Shown: positions 33,490 to 46,103 of the stretch, piece by piece
How positions within the stretch are numbered: the first letter of the stretch is position 1
How the letters are laid out: every line of letters starts with the position of its first letter
DNA from: Myotis daubentonii
Taxonomy: Eukaryota; Chordata; Mammalia; Chiroptera; Vespertilionidae
Assembly: GCF_963259705.1 (NCBI RefSeq)
Contig: NC_081844.1
Location: forward strand, 21,871,715 to 21,935,714
DNA: 64,000 nucleotides
Direction: 5' to 3'
Position numbers and translations under genes: made by a program
The notes under the pieces: model-generated
Told to the model about the DNA's origin: nothing
Database searches by the model: none
What the model saw: only the letters and a program-made list of their open reading frames with translations

Positions 33490-34858
33490 AGTCAGTGTGG
33501 AGGTCAAATCCCCCCTAGTGTTACCTACAACAATCAAGGCTTAACTACAACAAGACTGCGCACAAAGACCACAAGGGGGTGCACCAAGAAAGCATAAAAA
33601 ATGCGGAGACGAAGAAACAGGACACAACTGACAGAAATGGAGGATATAGAGTTCAAAACCACACTTTTAAGGTTTCTCAAGAACTGTCTAGAAGCCTCCA
33701 ATAAACTTAGTAAGGCCCTCGAAAAGACTGGTGAGATTGCCGATAAATATAGTGAGATCCTCAAGAAATCTAATGAGACCCTTGATGTTGTGATAAAGAA
33801 CCAACTAGAAATTAAGCATACACTGACTGAAATAAAGAATATTATACAGACTCCGAACAGCAGACCAGAGGAGCGCAAGAATCAAGTCAAAGATTTGAAA
33901 TGCGAAGAAGCAAAAAACACCCAACCAGAAAAGCAAAATGAAAAAAGAATCCGAAAATACGAAGATAGTGTAAGGAGCCTCTGGGACAGCTTCAAGTGTA
34001 CCAACATCCGAATTATAGGAGTGCCAGAAGATGAGAGAGAGCAAGATATTGAAAACCTATTTGAAGAAGTAATGACAGAAAACTTCCCCTACTTGGTGAA
34101 AGAAATAGACTTACAAGTCCAGGAAGCGCAGAGAACCCCAAACAAAAGGAATCCAAAGAAGACCACACCAAGACACATCATAATTAAAATGCCAAGAGCA
34201 AAAGACAAAGAGAGAATCTTAAAAGCAGCAAGAGAAAGAAACTCAGTTACCTACAAGGGAATACCCATACGACTGTCAGCTGATTTCTCAACAGAAACTT
34301 TGTAAGCCAGAAGGGAGTGGCAAGAAATATTCAAAGTGATGAATACCAAGAACCTACAACCAAGATTACTTTATCCAGCAAAGCTATCATTCAGAACTGA
34401 AGGTCAGATAAAGAGCTTCACAGATAAGGCAAAGCTAAAGGAGTTCATCACCACCAAACCAGTATTATATGAAATGCTGAAAGGTATCCTTTAAGAAGAG
34501 GAAGAAGAAGAAAAAGGTAAAGATACAAATTATGAACAATAAATATGCATCTATCAACAAGTGAATCTAACAATCAAATGAATAAACAATCTGATGAACA
34601 GAATGAACTGGTGATTATAATCGAATCAGGGGCATAGAATGGGAGTGGACTGACTATTCTTGGTGGTGGGGGGGAAGGGGTGTGGGAGATGTGTGAAGAG
34701 ACTGGACAAAAATCGTGCACCTATGGATGAGGATAGTGGGTGGGGAATGAGGGCAGAGGGTGGGGTGGGAAGTGGAAGGAGGGGAGTTATGGGGGGGGGG
34801 GAAAAAGAGGAACAAATGTAATAATCTGAACAATAAATATTTAATTAAAAAAAAAAAA
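33490..34858 (+). mobile_element. HAL1 (half-L1) retrotransposon, complete insertion
   Basis: Flanked by perfect 17-bp repeats GAGAGTGAGTTGCACAG (33473-33489 and 34859-34875) and ends in poly-A (34847-34858). It carries a single ORF1-type frame and no ORF2, the definition of HAL1, which relies on L1 ORF2 protein for movement. Copy A lacks the whole region. Confidence 0.9.
33601..34494 (+). pseudogene. HAL1 ORF1 protein gene, one nonsense codon
   Basis: L1 ORF1p-like RNA-binding chaperone. A coiled-coil region (about residues 15-130) is followed by the RRM-like core (NIRIIGVPEDE near 138; PRHIIIKMPRAKDKERILKA near 195) and the C-terminal domain (GIPIRLSADFSTE; RLLYPAKLSF). The frame is open for 234 codons, then has TAA at 34303-34305 where CAA (Gln) is expected. 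The same frame continues to a natural TAA at 34492-34494, giving about 297 codons in all. Otherwise undamaged, so this is a young copy. Confidence 0.88.
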
Positions 34859-34875
34859 GAGAGTGAGTTGCACAG

Positions 34876-35450
34876 GAGGTCAGTTCGTTCCTGGGATTAT
34901 ATGTGTATTCAAGGTAGGAGGGTGGGGGGTGTTTGCCCAGCACTGTGGCACCAAATCTGTCTCTGCCTTTTGGGTGGGAAGGAGCCTTGTTCCAAACAGG
35001 GCTGTTCTGGAAGTGTCATGGAGCTCGTCCCCCTTGGCCACCTTTCTATTTGTGGTGTCAGTTTTCATTGTAATGATGGTATAATGAGCTTTGGGGTAGG
35101 TCTTTGGTCAATTTTCTTCCATTTTGGAATGATCTGGTTCTGGTCAGTCCTTGTTGTTGTGACCTCTAACCACTGCAGGGGGTTTCCTGCCATAAACTGT
35201 TTTCTCATTGATCATGCCCAGAAGTGGGGGTTTTGGTTTCTTTTTCTCCTGCCTCATATCCATATAGAAGCCACTGGGACACATATACTTGATAATCAAT
35301 GTTCCCAGGTATTATTGTATTTATTCTGGACACAGAGTTGAATAAGATAAAAAATGAGGAGATTAGTTATAAATCTTAGTACCATGATATTAGTGAAAAT
35401 ACCTAACATGAAACTTTTGATGTATGAGGCGTCTGTTTCAAAGACATCTA
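34876..35450. other. Unassigned sequence missing from copy A
   Basis: Follows the HAL1. The 193-codon plus frame across 34760-35341 starts in the HAL1 tail and shows no family features. Confidence 0.4.
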
Positions 35451-35864
35451 TCCTATATAATAAAAGCCTAATATGCTAAGTGTCCAGCCATCCATTCACC
35501 AATGAAAGTGAAATAAGCTAATGATATGCTAGGGCCGAGCAACCGCTCACTATGACATGCACTGACCACCAGGGGCCAGATGCTTAAACTGGTAGGTTAG
35601 CTTGCTGCTGGGGTCTGGCCAGTTGGGACTGAGCAAGATGAACCAGACATGCCCTGGAGCCCTCCCACCATCCCTCTCCAGCTGACCAACCTGCCGCATC
35701 CCTCCTTGACCCTGGTCATGCATTGGTGGGGTCTCTCGGCCTGACCTGCACCCTCTCACAATCCAGGACCATTAGGAGGATGTCAGAGATCTGGTGTAGG
35801 CCCAATCCTGCAGGCCAGGCCGAGGGACCCGACTGGTGCATGAATTCCTGCACGGGGCCGCTAT
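35451..35864 (+). mobile_element. Non-autonomous Helitron (copy B of 8723-9135)
   Basis: Starts TCCTATATAATAAAAGCCTA after A. The end reads CTAT instead of CTAG, a point change. Confidence 0.88.
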
Positions 35865-36731
35865 TCTTAAATGATCCTATTGCCAGCTTTATGACAAGGC
35901 TACTAGAGAAGCACTGAGGTCTCCCCTCCCAACTCAACCTATTCTCTCTCTATCTCTCTCCCTTCGTCCTCCCTTCCCCCATTTAGAGATCTTCTGATGT
36001 GGCCCTTAGGATGCTGTATATCCTCCAGGACCTGTGGGTAATAAACCTTGTGATTTCATAGATGCTTCATGATTGTTGCAATTTTAATAACACAAGAGCC
36101 CATCCAGCCACAACATTGACTGTGGTCTGAAGAACCAGTATCAGGGCCCAAGGCCAGTGCCCAGGCATTTTCAGCCTATAGCATTACCATCAATAGGCCG
36201 AGACTTATAAGGAACAATGATATAAAGTCAATATTATCAGGAAGAGCAGTGAAAGTTTTGATGTATAAAGAATGAGAAACATAAAAGATAAAATTGAGGT
36301 GTCCGATTTTCCTGGAATGAAGTTATATAAATATTGTGAGTAATCAGCAAAGTTTGTCCCACATGAATAATAGAACTTATGACTATTCTATCTATAAAAT
36401 AAAAACAATTTCCTTACAATGATGTATATTATTTGAGAATAAATTAATCTTCAGAAATCCATGTTGTCCATGAAATAAACTTGAATTTGCATTCTGATCA
36501 AGGTTGGAAAAAGCTGTTAGGTTAGAACAAAGGAGAAAGGGAAAGACTCTCTGTATAATAGACGTAGCAGAAAGTGCAATGAAATGGTTACTTAAATTGT
36601 ATAGAGAAGTTAAACTAAAAGAAGAGGAAATCCGAGGAAATAAATATAGAAGCAAGTTGTACAAACACAATCTGATCAAAGAATCTATTTCTGGTTTTTA
36701 GTCTTGAAGCCATGAAATCAAGTGCAGTTTT
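35865..36731. other. 3' flank of B2, no gene
   Basis: Shared with 9136-10299 minus the L1 insertion at 9529. Confidence 0.6.
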
Positions 36732-37688
36732 TCATACTGAACACAGCTGTTTTTTTATGGCTGCCATCCCAAAGAATAGTTTCAGGGACCCTTTTATGTC
36801 TTTGTTTCTGAGAGTGTAGATGAAGGGGTTCAGCATGGGTGTGACCACACTGTACAACACTGAGACTGCTGCACTTGAGTGTGAGCTGTGGGCAGCAGCA
36901 GAGCTGAGATACACTCCGAGGCTTGTTCCATAAAATAAGGAGACAACTGAGAGGTGAGACACACAGTTAGAAAATGCCTTATACTTCCCCTGAGCTGATG
37001 GGATTGCACGTATGGAGGACACTATCTTAGAGTAAGAGTAAATGATACCAGCGAGGGGACCACCACCACCGAGGAGCACAGTTGTAAAATACAACACCAT
37101 GTTATTTAGAAAGTTGTCAAAACAAGCAAGTTGGGCCATCAGATTGAGTTCACAGAAAAAGTGGGGGATTTCCAAGTCTGTACAGAAGGTTAGTCGCAAC
37201 AACAGTAAACTTTCTAACAAGGAATGCAGGGCACTTGTGATCCAGGACACCAGAACCAGCAGTCCACAGAGCCGGGGGTTCATGATGACCATATAGTGCA
37301 GGGGGTGGCAGATGGCCACGAAGCGATCATAAGCCATCACAGTCAAAATCAAGTTATCCAACATTGCAAAGAGTGAGAAAAAATAAATCTGAATGATACA
37401 GCCTTCATAGGTGATGGCTTTGCTCTGTGTCTGGATGTTCACCAGCATCTTTGGGATGGTGGTGGAGGTGAAACAGATGTCTAGCAAGGACAGGTGGGAG
37501 AGGAAGAAGTACATGGGGGTGTGGAGGTGGTGGTCTGAGCTGACGGCCAGGATGATGAGCAGGTTTCCAAACACAGTGATCAGGTACATGGAGAGGAAAA
37601 GCCCAAATATGAGGGGCTGCAGTTCTGGTTCCTCTGAAAAACCCAGGAGAATAAATTCTGACGCTCTTGTAAGATTCCCTGGTTCCAT
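36732..37688 (-). CDS. Odorant receptor B2, OR7-family type (class II), 318 aa
   Basis: Copy-B counterpart of A2, starting MEPGNLT. The longer in-frame start at 37739 is rejected because it translates the pyrimidine tract before the acceptor AG at 37703-37702. The frame is open, but several conserved positions have changed. The TM6 motif reads [11 protein letters not shown] instead of [11 protein letters not shown]. One glycine is added in TM5 ([10 protein letters not shown], a clean 3-base gain). ACFDNF replaces ACSDNF in the second extracellular loop, and SHLSLLD replaces SNLSLVD in TM2. Such changes at usually fixed sites hint at relaxed selection, though no stop or frameshift is present. 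Its predicted first exon lies beyond a 7.1-kb L1 insertion (donor at 48064), so the intron would be about 10.4 kb. Confidence 0.93.
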   Translation of the reverse strand: MEPGNLTRASEFILLGFSEEPELQPLIFGLFLSMYLITVFGNLLIILAVSSDHHLHTPMYFFLSHLSLLDICFTSTTIPKMLVNIQTQSKAITYEGCIIQIYFFSLFAMLDNLILTVMAYDRFVAICHPLHYMVIMNPRLCGLLVLVSWITSALHSLLESLLLLRLTFCTDLEIPHFFCELNLMAQLACFDNFLNNMVLYFTTVLLGGGGPLAGIIYSYSKIVSSIRAIPSAQGKYKAFSNCVSHLSVVSLFYGTSLGVYLSSAAAHSSHSSAAVSVLYSVVTPMLNPFIYTLRNKDIKGSLKLFFGMAAIKKQLCSV

Positions 37689-37703
37689 GAGGTGAGAGTG
37701 ACT

Positions 37704-38324
37704 TCCAAGAAAGAAGAAAAGAGCATGAGAACTTTTCATACAATCTAGTATTACTTACATGGCTCTAATGCTGCAGTGTGTCTCCTGCAGTTAGGAAATT
37801 AGTTTCAGTATTTTGGTCTGGGTTTGGTTCCATCTGGGAATTTCCTGTGTCATTTCAGAGTAGTTTTTTTTTTTTTTGGTCTCAATTTGCTTTTTTCCCT
37901 AAGATGTCAGGTATACTACAGTTTTAATGATAAATTTTTCATGCATTTCAGGAATATGAATTGAATGCTGACCATGTTTTCAGAACTGTCTGGGCTGTGA
38001 GTAGAGGGTGCTGAAGAACAAAAGTGCCTGCAACTCAATCTGGGGCAAGAATATGTAAGCAAATAATAGAAATATTATAAAAATAACATTACAAATGGTG
38101 AGAGAGCATAAGAAGAAAATGAGAGCACATCTAGAGGAGAACTTGACGAGGGCATTCTATGTTTCATGGGTAGTTAGTAAAGATCTGCAAACAAAATGAC
38201 ATTTGGGTACAGAACTCAAGAGAGGGAGGGAGGTCAAAGCCCTATGGAGGAGCTGATGGGGTTTAGTGATCTGCTGAAAGTTAATATCAGAATATGTGAT
38301 GGGCCTTGAGTATAATTTTAGTCA
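37704..38324. other. Intron of B2, no gene
   Basis: Shared with 11263-11859 at about 90-93% by eye. Confidence 0.55.
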
Positions 38325-38650
38325 ATGGATCTCAACAAGAAATGATTTTGTCCTGAGGGTGTCTGGCATGTCTGAAGGGATATCGCTAAATAGGTACAAT
38401 TCACAAAAAATAACCCCCTTAAATTATTATCCCTCCCCAAATGTGAATGTTAAAAGGTGAGAAAACTTAGTTTAGATCAACACTTCTCCAATTTCAATGT
38501 TCCCATGAAGTCCCCAGGATTCTGGCTCAAATGCAGAATTTGATGCAGCAGGTCTGGAGGCCTCAGAGACTCTGCATTTCCAAGGAGCTCCCTGGTGGTG
38601 TGATGCTGCATGTCCTGGCCTGAGGACCACTCTCAGAGTAGAAAGGCTGT
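38325..38650. mobile_element. MER20/MER5A-like remnants in the B2 intron
   Basis: Counterpart of 11860-12190. Confidence 0.62.
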
Positions 38651-38997
38651 GGTTCTGTGTCAGAGTTAGCTGCAGGCAATTTTAGGTCTTATGACCCAAG
38701 TATTGACTTTTCATAGAGTTGTTTTTTTTTTTTTTATTGCTTAAAGTATTACAAAGGGTATTACATATGTATCCATTTTATCCCCCCGCCCTAGACCGTC
38801 CCCTAGCCTCCCCTATCACCCAGTGTCTTATGTCCATTGGTTATGCTTATATGCATGCATACAAGTCGTTTAGTTGATCTCTTACCCCCCTACCTCCTGC
38901 CCCCCAACCCACCCCGGCCTTCCCGCTACAGTTTGACAATCTGTTTGAGGCAGCTCTGCCTCTGTATCTATTATTGTTCAAAAGTTTATAATGGTCT

Positions 38998-41900
38998 CTA
39001 TTGTCCATGAATGAGTGAGATCATGTGGTATTTTTCCTTTATTGACTGGCTTATTTCACTTAGCATAATGCTCTCCAGTTCCATCCATGACGTTGCAAAT
39101 GGTAAGAGTTCCTTCCTTTTTACAGCAGCATAGTATTCCATCATGTAGATGTACCACAGTTTTCTAATCCATTCATCTACTGATGGGCACTTAGGCTGTT
39201 TCCAGATCTTAGCTATGGTGAATTGTGCTGCTATGAACATAGGGGTGCATATATCCTTTCTGATTGGTGTTTCTGGTTTCTTGGGATATATTCCTAGAAG
39301 TGGGATCACAGGGTCAAATGGGAGTTCCATTTTCAGTTTTTTAAGGAAACTCCATACTGTCTTCCATAGTGGCTGCACCAGTCTGCATTCCCACCAGCAG
39401 TGCACAAGTGTTCCTTTTTCTCCACAACCTCTCCAGCACTTGTCGTTTGTTGATTTGTTGATGATAGCCAGTCTGACAGGTGTGAGATGGTACCTCATTG
39501 CTGTTTTGAGTTGCATCTCTCGGATGATTAGTGACTTTGAGCATGTTTTCATATGTCTCTTGGCTTTCTGAATGTCCTCTTTTGAAAGGTGTCTATTTAG
39601 GTCCTTTGCCCATTTTTTGATTGGATTGTTTATCTTCCTTTTGTTAAGTTGTATGAGTTCCCTATAAATTTTGGAGATTAGGCCCTTATCAGATATGTCA
39701 TTGGCAAATATGTTTTCCCACACAGTGGGTTTTCTCGTTGTTTTGTTGATGGTTTCTTTTGCTGTGCAGAAGCTTTTTATTTTGATGTAGTCCTATTTGT
39801 TCATTTTTTCTTTAGTTTCAAGTGCCCTAGGAGCTGTATCAGTGAAGAAATTGCTTCGGCATATGTCTGAAATTTTCTTGCCTTTGGATTCTTCTAGAAT
39901 TTTTATGGTATCCTGTCGTACATTTAAGTCCTTTATCCATTTTGAGTTTATTTTTGTATATGGTGTAAGTTGGTGGTCTAGTTTCATTTTCTTGCATATA
40001 TCTGTCCAATTTTCCCAACACCATTTATTGAAGAGACTATCTTGGCTCCATTGTATGTTCTTGCCTCCTTTGTCAAATATTAATTGAGCATATTGGTTCG
40101 GGCCGATTTCTGGGCTCTCTATTCTATTCCATTGATCTGTATGCCTATTCTTGTGCCAGTACCAGGCAGTTTTGAGAACAGTGGCTTTGTAATACAACTT
40201 GATATCTGGTATTGAGATCCCACCTACTTTGTTCTTTTTCAGGATTGCTGCAGCTATTCGGGGTCTTCTTTTATTCCAGATGAATTTTTGGAAAGTTCGT
40301 TCTAGATCTCTGAAGTATGCTGTTGGTATTTTAATGGGAAGTGCGTTGAATTTATAGATTGCTTTGGGTAGTATGGACATTTTAATGATGTTGATTCTAC
40401 CAATCCATGAACACGGTATGTTCTTCCATCTGTTTATGTCTTCCTCTATGTCTTTTTTCAACGTCCTGTAGTTTTCTGAGTAGAGGTCTTTTACCTCTTT
40501 AGTTAAGTTTATTCCTAGGTAGCTTAATTTTTTTGGTGCAATGGTAAACGGGATTGTTTTTATAATCTCTCTTTCTGAAAGTTCACTATTGGTGTATAGA
40601 AATGCCTCAGATTTCTTGGGGCTAATTTTGTATCCTGCTACATTGCCAAATTCATGTATTAAGTCTAGTAGCTTTTTGATGGAATCTCTAGGGTTTTGTA
40701 TGTATAATATCATGTCGTCTGCAAATAAGGACAGTTTTACTTCCTCTTTTCCAATTTGGATGCCTTTTATTTCTTCTTCTTGCCGAATTGCAATGGCTAA
40801 CACTTCCAGTACTATGTTGAACAGGAGTGGTGAGAGGGGGCATCCCTGTCTTGTTCCTGTTCTTAGGGGAAATGGTGTTAGTTTTTGTCCGTTGAGTATG
40901 ATGTTGGCTGTGGGCCTGTCATATATGGCTTTTATTATGTTGAGGTATGATCCTTCTACTCCCACCTTGCTGAGAGTTTTTATCAAAAATGGGTGTTGAA
41001 TTTTGTCAAATGCTTTTTCTGCATCAATTGATATGACCATGTGGTTTTTTTTCTTTCAATTTGTTTATGTGATGTATCACGTTTATTGATTTGCGGATAT
41101 TGTACCATCCTTACATCCCTGGGATAAATCCTACTTGGTCATGGTGTATGATCTTTCTGATGTACTGCTGGATCCGATTTGCTAAGATTTTGTTGAGGAT
41201 TTTGGCATCTATGTTCATGAGGGATATTGGCCTGTAATTCTCTTTCATTGTGTTGTCTTTACCTGGTTTTGGTATTAGGGTGATGCTGGCTTCATAGAAT
41301 GAGTTTGGAAGTGTTCCTTCCTCTTGAATTTTTTGTAGTAGTCTGAGGAGGATAGGTTTTAGTTCTTCCTTGAATGTTTGGTAAAACTCCCCTGTGAAGC
41401 CATCTGGTCCTGGGCTTTTGTTTGATGGAAGCTTTTTGATGACTCCTTCAATTTCTTCCATAGTTATTGGCCTGTTGAGATTTTTAGATTCTTCCTGATT
41501 GAGTTTTGGAATGTTGTATTTTTCTAGGAATTTGTTCATTTCCTCCAGGTTCTCTAGTTTGTTGGAGTAAAGCTGTCCATAGTATTTTTTAACAATCATT
41601 TGTATTTCTGTGGGGTCTGTTGTTATTTCGCCTCTATAGTTTCTGATTTTATTTATTTGGGTCCTCTCTCTCTGCTTCTTGGTGAGTCTGGCTAGAGGTT
41701 TGTCAATCTTGTTTATCCTTTCAAAGAACCAGCTCTTGGTTTCATTGATTTTCTGTATTGTTTTTTTGGTCTCTATGTCATTTATTTCTGCTCTAATCTT
41801 TATTATCTCCTTCCTTCTGCTCACTCTGGGGTTTTCTTGTTGCTCTCTTTCTAATTCTTTGAGTTGTAGAGTTAGATGATTTACTACCATTTTTTCTTGT

Positions 41901-42820
41901 TTTTTGAGATAGGCCTGTAGAGCTATAAACTTCCCTCACAGGACTGCTTTCAATGTGTCCCATAGGTTTTGGATTGTTGTGTTTTCATTGTCATTAGTTT
42001 CCAGGATGTTTTTAATTTCTTCTTTGATCTCATTGGTAACCCAATCAATATTTAATAGCATGCTATTCAGCTTCCAGGTGTTTGAGTATTTTGGGTTGTT
42101 TTTATTGTAGTTTATTTCTAATATTATGCCATCGTGGTCTGCGAAGACGCTTTTTATGATTTCAATCTTCTTGAATTTGGGGATACTTTGCTTGTGACCC
42201 AATATGTGGTCTATTTTTGAATATGTCCCATGAGCACCTGAGAAGAACGTATATTCTCTGGCTTTGGGGTGAAGTGTTCTGAAGATGTCTATTAAGTCCA
42301 TCTGATCTAGTGAGCCATTTAGGATTGCTATATCTTTGCTGGTTGTTTGTCTATAGGACTTATCCAGTGCTGTCAATGGTGTATTAAAGTCCCCTACTAT
42401 GATTATATTGTTGTCGATCTCTCCTTTGATATTTTCCAGGAGTTTTTTTATGAATTTGGGTGCTCCTACATTGGGTGCATATATGTTTACCAGGGTTATA
42501 TCTTCTTGTTGTATTGATCCCTTTAGTATTATGAAGTGGCCTTCCTTATCTCTTGTTAAGGCCTTCACTTTGAGGTCTATTTTGTCCGATATAAGTATTG
42601 CTACCCCAGCTTTCTTTTCCTTTCCATTTGCCTGAAAGATATTTTTCCATCCTTTCACTTTCAGTCTGTGTGAGTCCCTTCTAATGAGGTGGGTTTCTTG
42701 TAGACAGCAGATGTATGGGTCATGTTTTTTTATCCATTCAGCCACTCGATGTCTTTTGGTTGGAGCATTTAGTCCGTTTACATTTAAAGTTATTATTGAA
42801 AGGTACTTGTTTGTAGCCAT
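38998..42820 (-). pseudogene. L1 ORF2 (endonuclease and reverse transcriptase), four breaks
   Basis: Order: APE-type endonuclease ([35 protein letters not shown]), reverse transcriptase ([19 protein letters not shown]-type site, [32 protein letters not shown] with the FADD catalytic motif), then the C-terminal cysteine-rich part ([18 protein letters not shown]). Breaks relative to related copies: TGA at 41936-41938 (Arg expected), TAA at 41111-41113 (Gln expected), one extra A in an A-run at 41045-41052 causing a frameshift, and TAG at 39793-39795 (Trp expected). About 1,274 codons if unbroken, the usual L1 length. It cannot make active protein. Confidence 0.92.
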
Positions 42821-42869
42821 TTCTTTTTTTGTGTGGCTGTTTTCTTTCTGAGCTTTTTATTTCTTATTT

Positions 42870-43862
42870 TTATATCAGTCCCTTTAGCATTCCTTGCAAT
42901 GCTGGCTTGGTGGTGACAAACTCCCTTAGCCTTTTTTTGTCTGTGAAGCTTCTTATTTCCCCTTCAAGTTTGAATGATAGCCTTGCTGGATAGAGTATTC
43001 TTGGATTCAGTCCTTTGCTTTGCATCACTTTGTAAATTTCAGTCCATTCTTTTCTTGCCTGATGTGTTTCTGTTGAGAAGTCGTTTGACAATCTAATGGG
43101 AGATCCCTTGTATGTAACTTTCCGTCTCTCTCTTGCAGCCTGTAAGATTCTCTCTTTGTCCTGAACATTTGCCATGGTGATTATGATGTGTCTTGGTGTG
43201 GGTCTTTTCGGGTTCACCTTGTTTGGGACTCTCTGGGCTTGTGTGACTTTTTTCTTCCCCACCTCAGGAAAGTTTTCTGATATTATTTCTTCGAGTAGGT
43301 TTTCTAATTCTTGTTCATCCTTCTGCTGTTCTGGTACTCCTATTATTCGTATGTTGTTTCGTTTCATGTTGTCCCAAAGCTCCCTTAGGCTCTCCTCCTG
43401 TCTTTTAATTTTTTTCTCCAATTGCAGTACATTTTGGGTGTGTTTTGCTTCCTTGTCTTCTAATTCACTAATTCGGTCCTCCGCTTCTCCTAGTCTACTG
43501 TTGATACTTTCAATGGAGTTTTTCATTGCAGCTATATCACTCTTCATTTCTTCTTGGGTCTTACTTAGGTTGTTGATTTTTTCATCTGTTTCTTCTAGCT
43601 TCTTCTATATGTTATCGATTTTTTCATCTGTTTCTTCTAGCTTCTTCCATATGTTATCGATTTTTTCATCTGTTTCTTCTTGCTTCTTGCAGAGGTTGTC
43701 GATTTTTTCCTCCATCCGGTTTATGCACTCCAGGATCCTTATTCTGAATTCTTTATCTGTCATGTTGCATGCCTCTGTATTACTTAGCTGCTTTTCTGGA
43801 GAGTCCTCCTTCTCTTTCCTTTGGGGGTTTCTTTGTCTACCCATGTTTGATCTCACTGACAT
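42870..43862 (-). pseudogene. L1 ORF1 (ORF1p RNA-binding protein), one nonsense codon
   Basis: Starts MSVRSNMGRQRNPQRK. The coiled-coil has 14-residue repeats based on KKLEETDEKIDNI. An RRM-like core follows (NNIRIIGVPEQQ, PRHIIITMANVQDKERILQA), then the C-terminal domain (SPIRLSNDFSTE, ARLSFKLEGE), ending at 42870. One break: TAG at about 43603-43605, where the neighbouring repeat has TGG (Trp). The protein packages L1 RNA as trimers. Length about 330 codons, near the usual 340. Confidence 0.92.
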
Positions 43863-45859
43863 ATCTAGACGTTGAGTTGTTCAGTGGTTGCTCCCTTGGT
43901 GGCAGTGACTCCTTGGTCTGTGGTTGCTCTTTGGGCGGTTGCGGTAGCAGCTGCTCTTCAGTTGTCAGCAGCTCCTCTGGTGGGTGCTGTTCACAGCTGT
44001 GGTGGCTCTTCTGGCTGGTGGGGCAAGGTTTCACGTACAGCTGCTGTACCTCAGCAGAGGATGTGGTGCTCAGGAGGTTGCTGTTGCTTGGATCTGCTGC
44101 GTTGATTTAAAGGCACAAAATACAACACAACAAGGCACCACGTACCAGGCACTATACACAAATATATTCACGATATTAATAACCCCAATTAAAGGTGACC
44201 ACCTGAATTAAGAGAATTAGGGGATAAGGAAGAAGGAAGAGAAAAAGATAAAAGAGAGAAAGGAAAAGAAAAGTAGGGACCAAAAAAAGGGAGTGCAAAA
44301 ATGAAATTGGGAAAAAGGAAGGGGGAAAAGAAAAGCGAGAAAAGAAAAGAAAAAAAAAAAGAGCGAAAAGAGAGAATGAAGTGGAAGAGGGGAAGAGACT
44401 TTTTATATGAGGAGAATACTCCTATAGAACAGCCATTAATCCCAACAAATTCCAGCAACAGCTCCCTGGATATGAATGCAAACTAGAAACAACCAATAAT
44501 ATAACGATGAAAATAGAATGGTGAACACTAATCCCAAAATAAAATAAAGAAAAAATAAAATGGCACTTTAAAAAATGGTAAAATGGTAGCAGTAATAATA
44601 CTGGTTAAAAATAAGAAGGTAGTAATTAAAAGGGTAAAATCAGGTGATGGAAAAAGAAGAAAAGAAAAAAAAAAAGAACAGAAAAAAAGTGAAAAAAAAA
44701 TTGGTTTCTTAGTTAAAAAGTGAAAAAAGAAAAAAAAAATTGCAGTAGTGAATGTCCTTCATTTCTTCTATTCTTCAGTGTGGCTCACCTTAGACCTTCC
44801 AGGTATTCAGGAGAGTGTTGAGTTTCCCTGCGATATACTGTTCCTCTGTGTTGTAAACCACAGTCCTTATTTTAAAGCATGCCGCACTTATTTCCCAGAC
44901 TGCCTTATTTTGTGTTTAACAAAGAGTCAGTTTGTGGGTCAGCCTCTGGGTGGCAGTGTTCTGGGGTTGGCCTCTGAGGCTATAGGGCCTCTCTGTCCAG
45001 TGGAAGTTCACTGCCCAGAGCTGACTGCGTAATAGTTAGTTACCGGTGCTATGTTGTTGCTGGGATTGAAAATCCCCCTATAGGCCAGACCCTGTTAACT
45101 CCCAGGGACTGATCAGGTTATCTTAATCCTTGATCTTGTACAGGGTGGGATCTGGGTGTGGCTGTGCTCCTTGCCTGGGGGCTGGGGGGAGGAGACTCAC
45201 TCTCAGGAGCGGGTGGCTGCCCCAGTCCTGGGCTCAGGGGTGTCTCAGCACTCAATTCGCTGCCACCTCTCCCGGCTCCCCCTCTCTCCCCAGTCTCTCC
45301 CCAGATTCCACTCCTCCGCACACTCTCCCTCTCTTCAGCACAGGTGAGTGTCTGTATCCGAAATGTCCCATGAACAGGATTCAGTGTAAACAAACAAACA
45401 AATGCCGGCCGTGGAAACGGGGAAGGCTTGGTTTCTGTAAGCTTCTTCTCTTACCGGGACTGCATGGTCAGGTCAGCTCTTCAGGCTGCCCCCTTTAGGC
45501 TCAGTCCTCCGTGATCACAGAACCCAGCTCTCAATTTCCCTGGCGGCGCCAGGAATCCCGCGGTTCTCCTTTCCCCCGTCAGGGGCTGTGCCTGTCCCGA
45601 GGGACGCGGCTGTCTGCCGTGCGGTCTCCCTCCGACTCTCTGGGCTCAGAGGTCAGGCAAACTTTCCTGCCCAAATCCCTGGTTTTTTTTTTACCTTTCC
45701 AGGGGAGTTCTGCTCTTCCCGGCTGCAAAACCTCTCACCAGCTGAGCAATTTCGCCAATTCGGTGTGAGTGTTACTAGCTTCAGCTGCTCGCTCCATTTG
45801 CTCCGGGACACGACCTGGGACACGTCTGCCTATATCGCCGCCATCTTGGTTCTCTCCTC
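43863..45859 (-). promoter_or_regulatory. L1 5' UTR with internal promoter region
   Basis: About 2 kb. The first 750 bases (45859 down to 45100) are GC- and CpG-rich and begin with the CAAGATGG motif, known in L1 as a YY1-type site that sets the start. Between 44400 and 44210 lies a nearly pure pyrimidine strand. Promoter function is inferred from position and family. Confidence 0.75.
44221..44400. repeat. Long purine-rich tract (plus strand) in the L1 5' UTR
   Basis: About 180 bases almost wholly A and G, such as GGAAGAAGGAAGAGAAAAAG. Low complexity; the open frames through it are not genes. Confidence 0.85.
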
Positions 45860-46103
45860 TTTCATAGAGTTTTAAAGGAATAGTTACTCACTCATTCTAG
45901 AGGCTATGATTAAATATTTTTTCCCTTTGTATAAGGGCCCTTGAGTGACACAAAATAATACTGAAAAATGATTTGTAGCAAGTAGAGTAAGAACCTCTAA
46001 AAGACATCCACATACCAATCCCCAGTAGTTTTAAATATGTTATTTTTTTATAGCAAGGAAAATTAGGGTAGCAGATGGAACAGGGTTGTTAATTGGCTGA
46101 CTT

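Larger units (their letters stand above)
38721..45859 (-). mobile_element. Full-length L1 retrotransposon, inactivated, in the B2 intron
   Basis: About 7.1 kb between 12-bp target repeats TTTCATAGAGTT (38709-38720 and 45860-45871). On the minus strand it starts GAGAGGAGAGAACCAAGATGG, with the CAAGATGG motif typical of L1 5' ends, and finishes GCAATAAA plus poly-A at 38722-38735. Order: 5' UTR, ORF1, 49-base spacer, ORF2, 3' UTR. Copy A has the unfilled site near 12245. Both ORFs carry breaks. Confidence 0.95.

Noticed and set aside
34760..35341. 193-codon plus-strand frame
   Set aside because: Begins in the G-rich HAL1 tail, crosses the poly-A and target repeat, and has no family features.
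38998..42820. Active autonomous L1
   Set aside because: ORF2 has three stops and one frameshift and ORF1 has one stop, although the ends and target repeats are intact.
43174..43875. 233-codon hydrophobic plus-strand frame
   Set aside because: Antisense of L1 ORF1; leucine/serine-rich only because the sense strand is a Glu/Lys-rich coiled coil.
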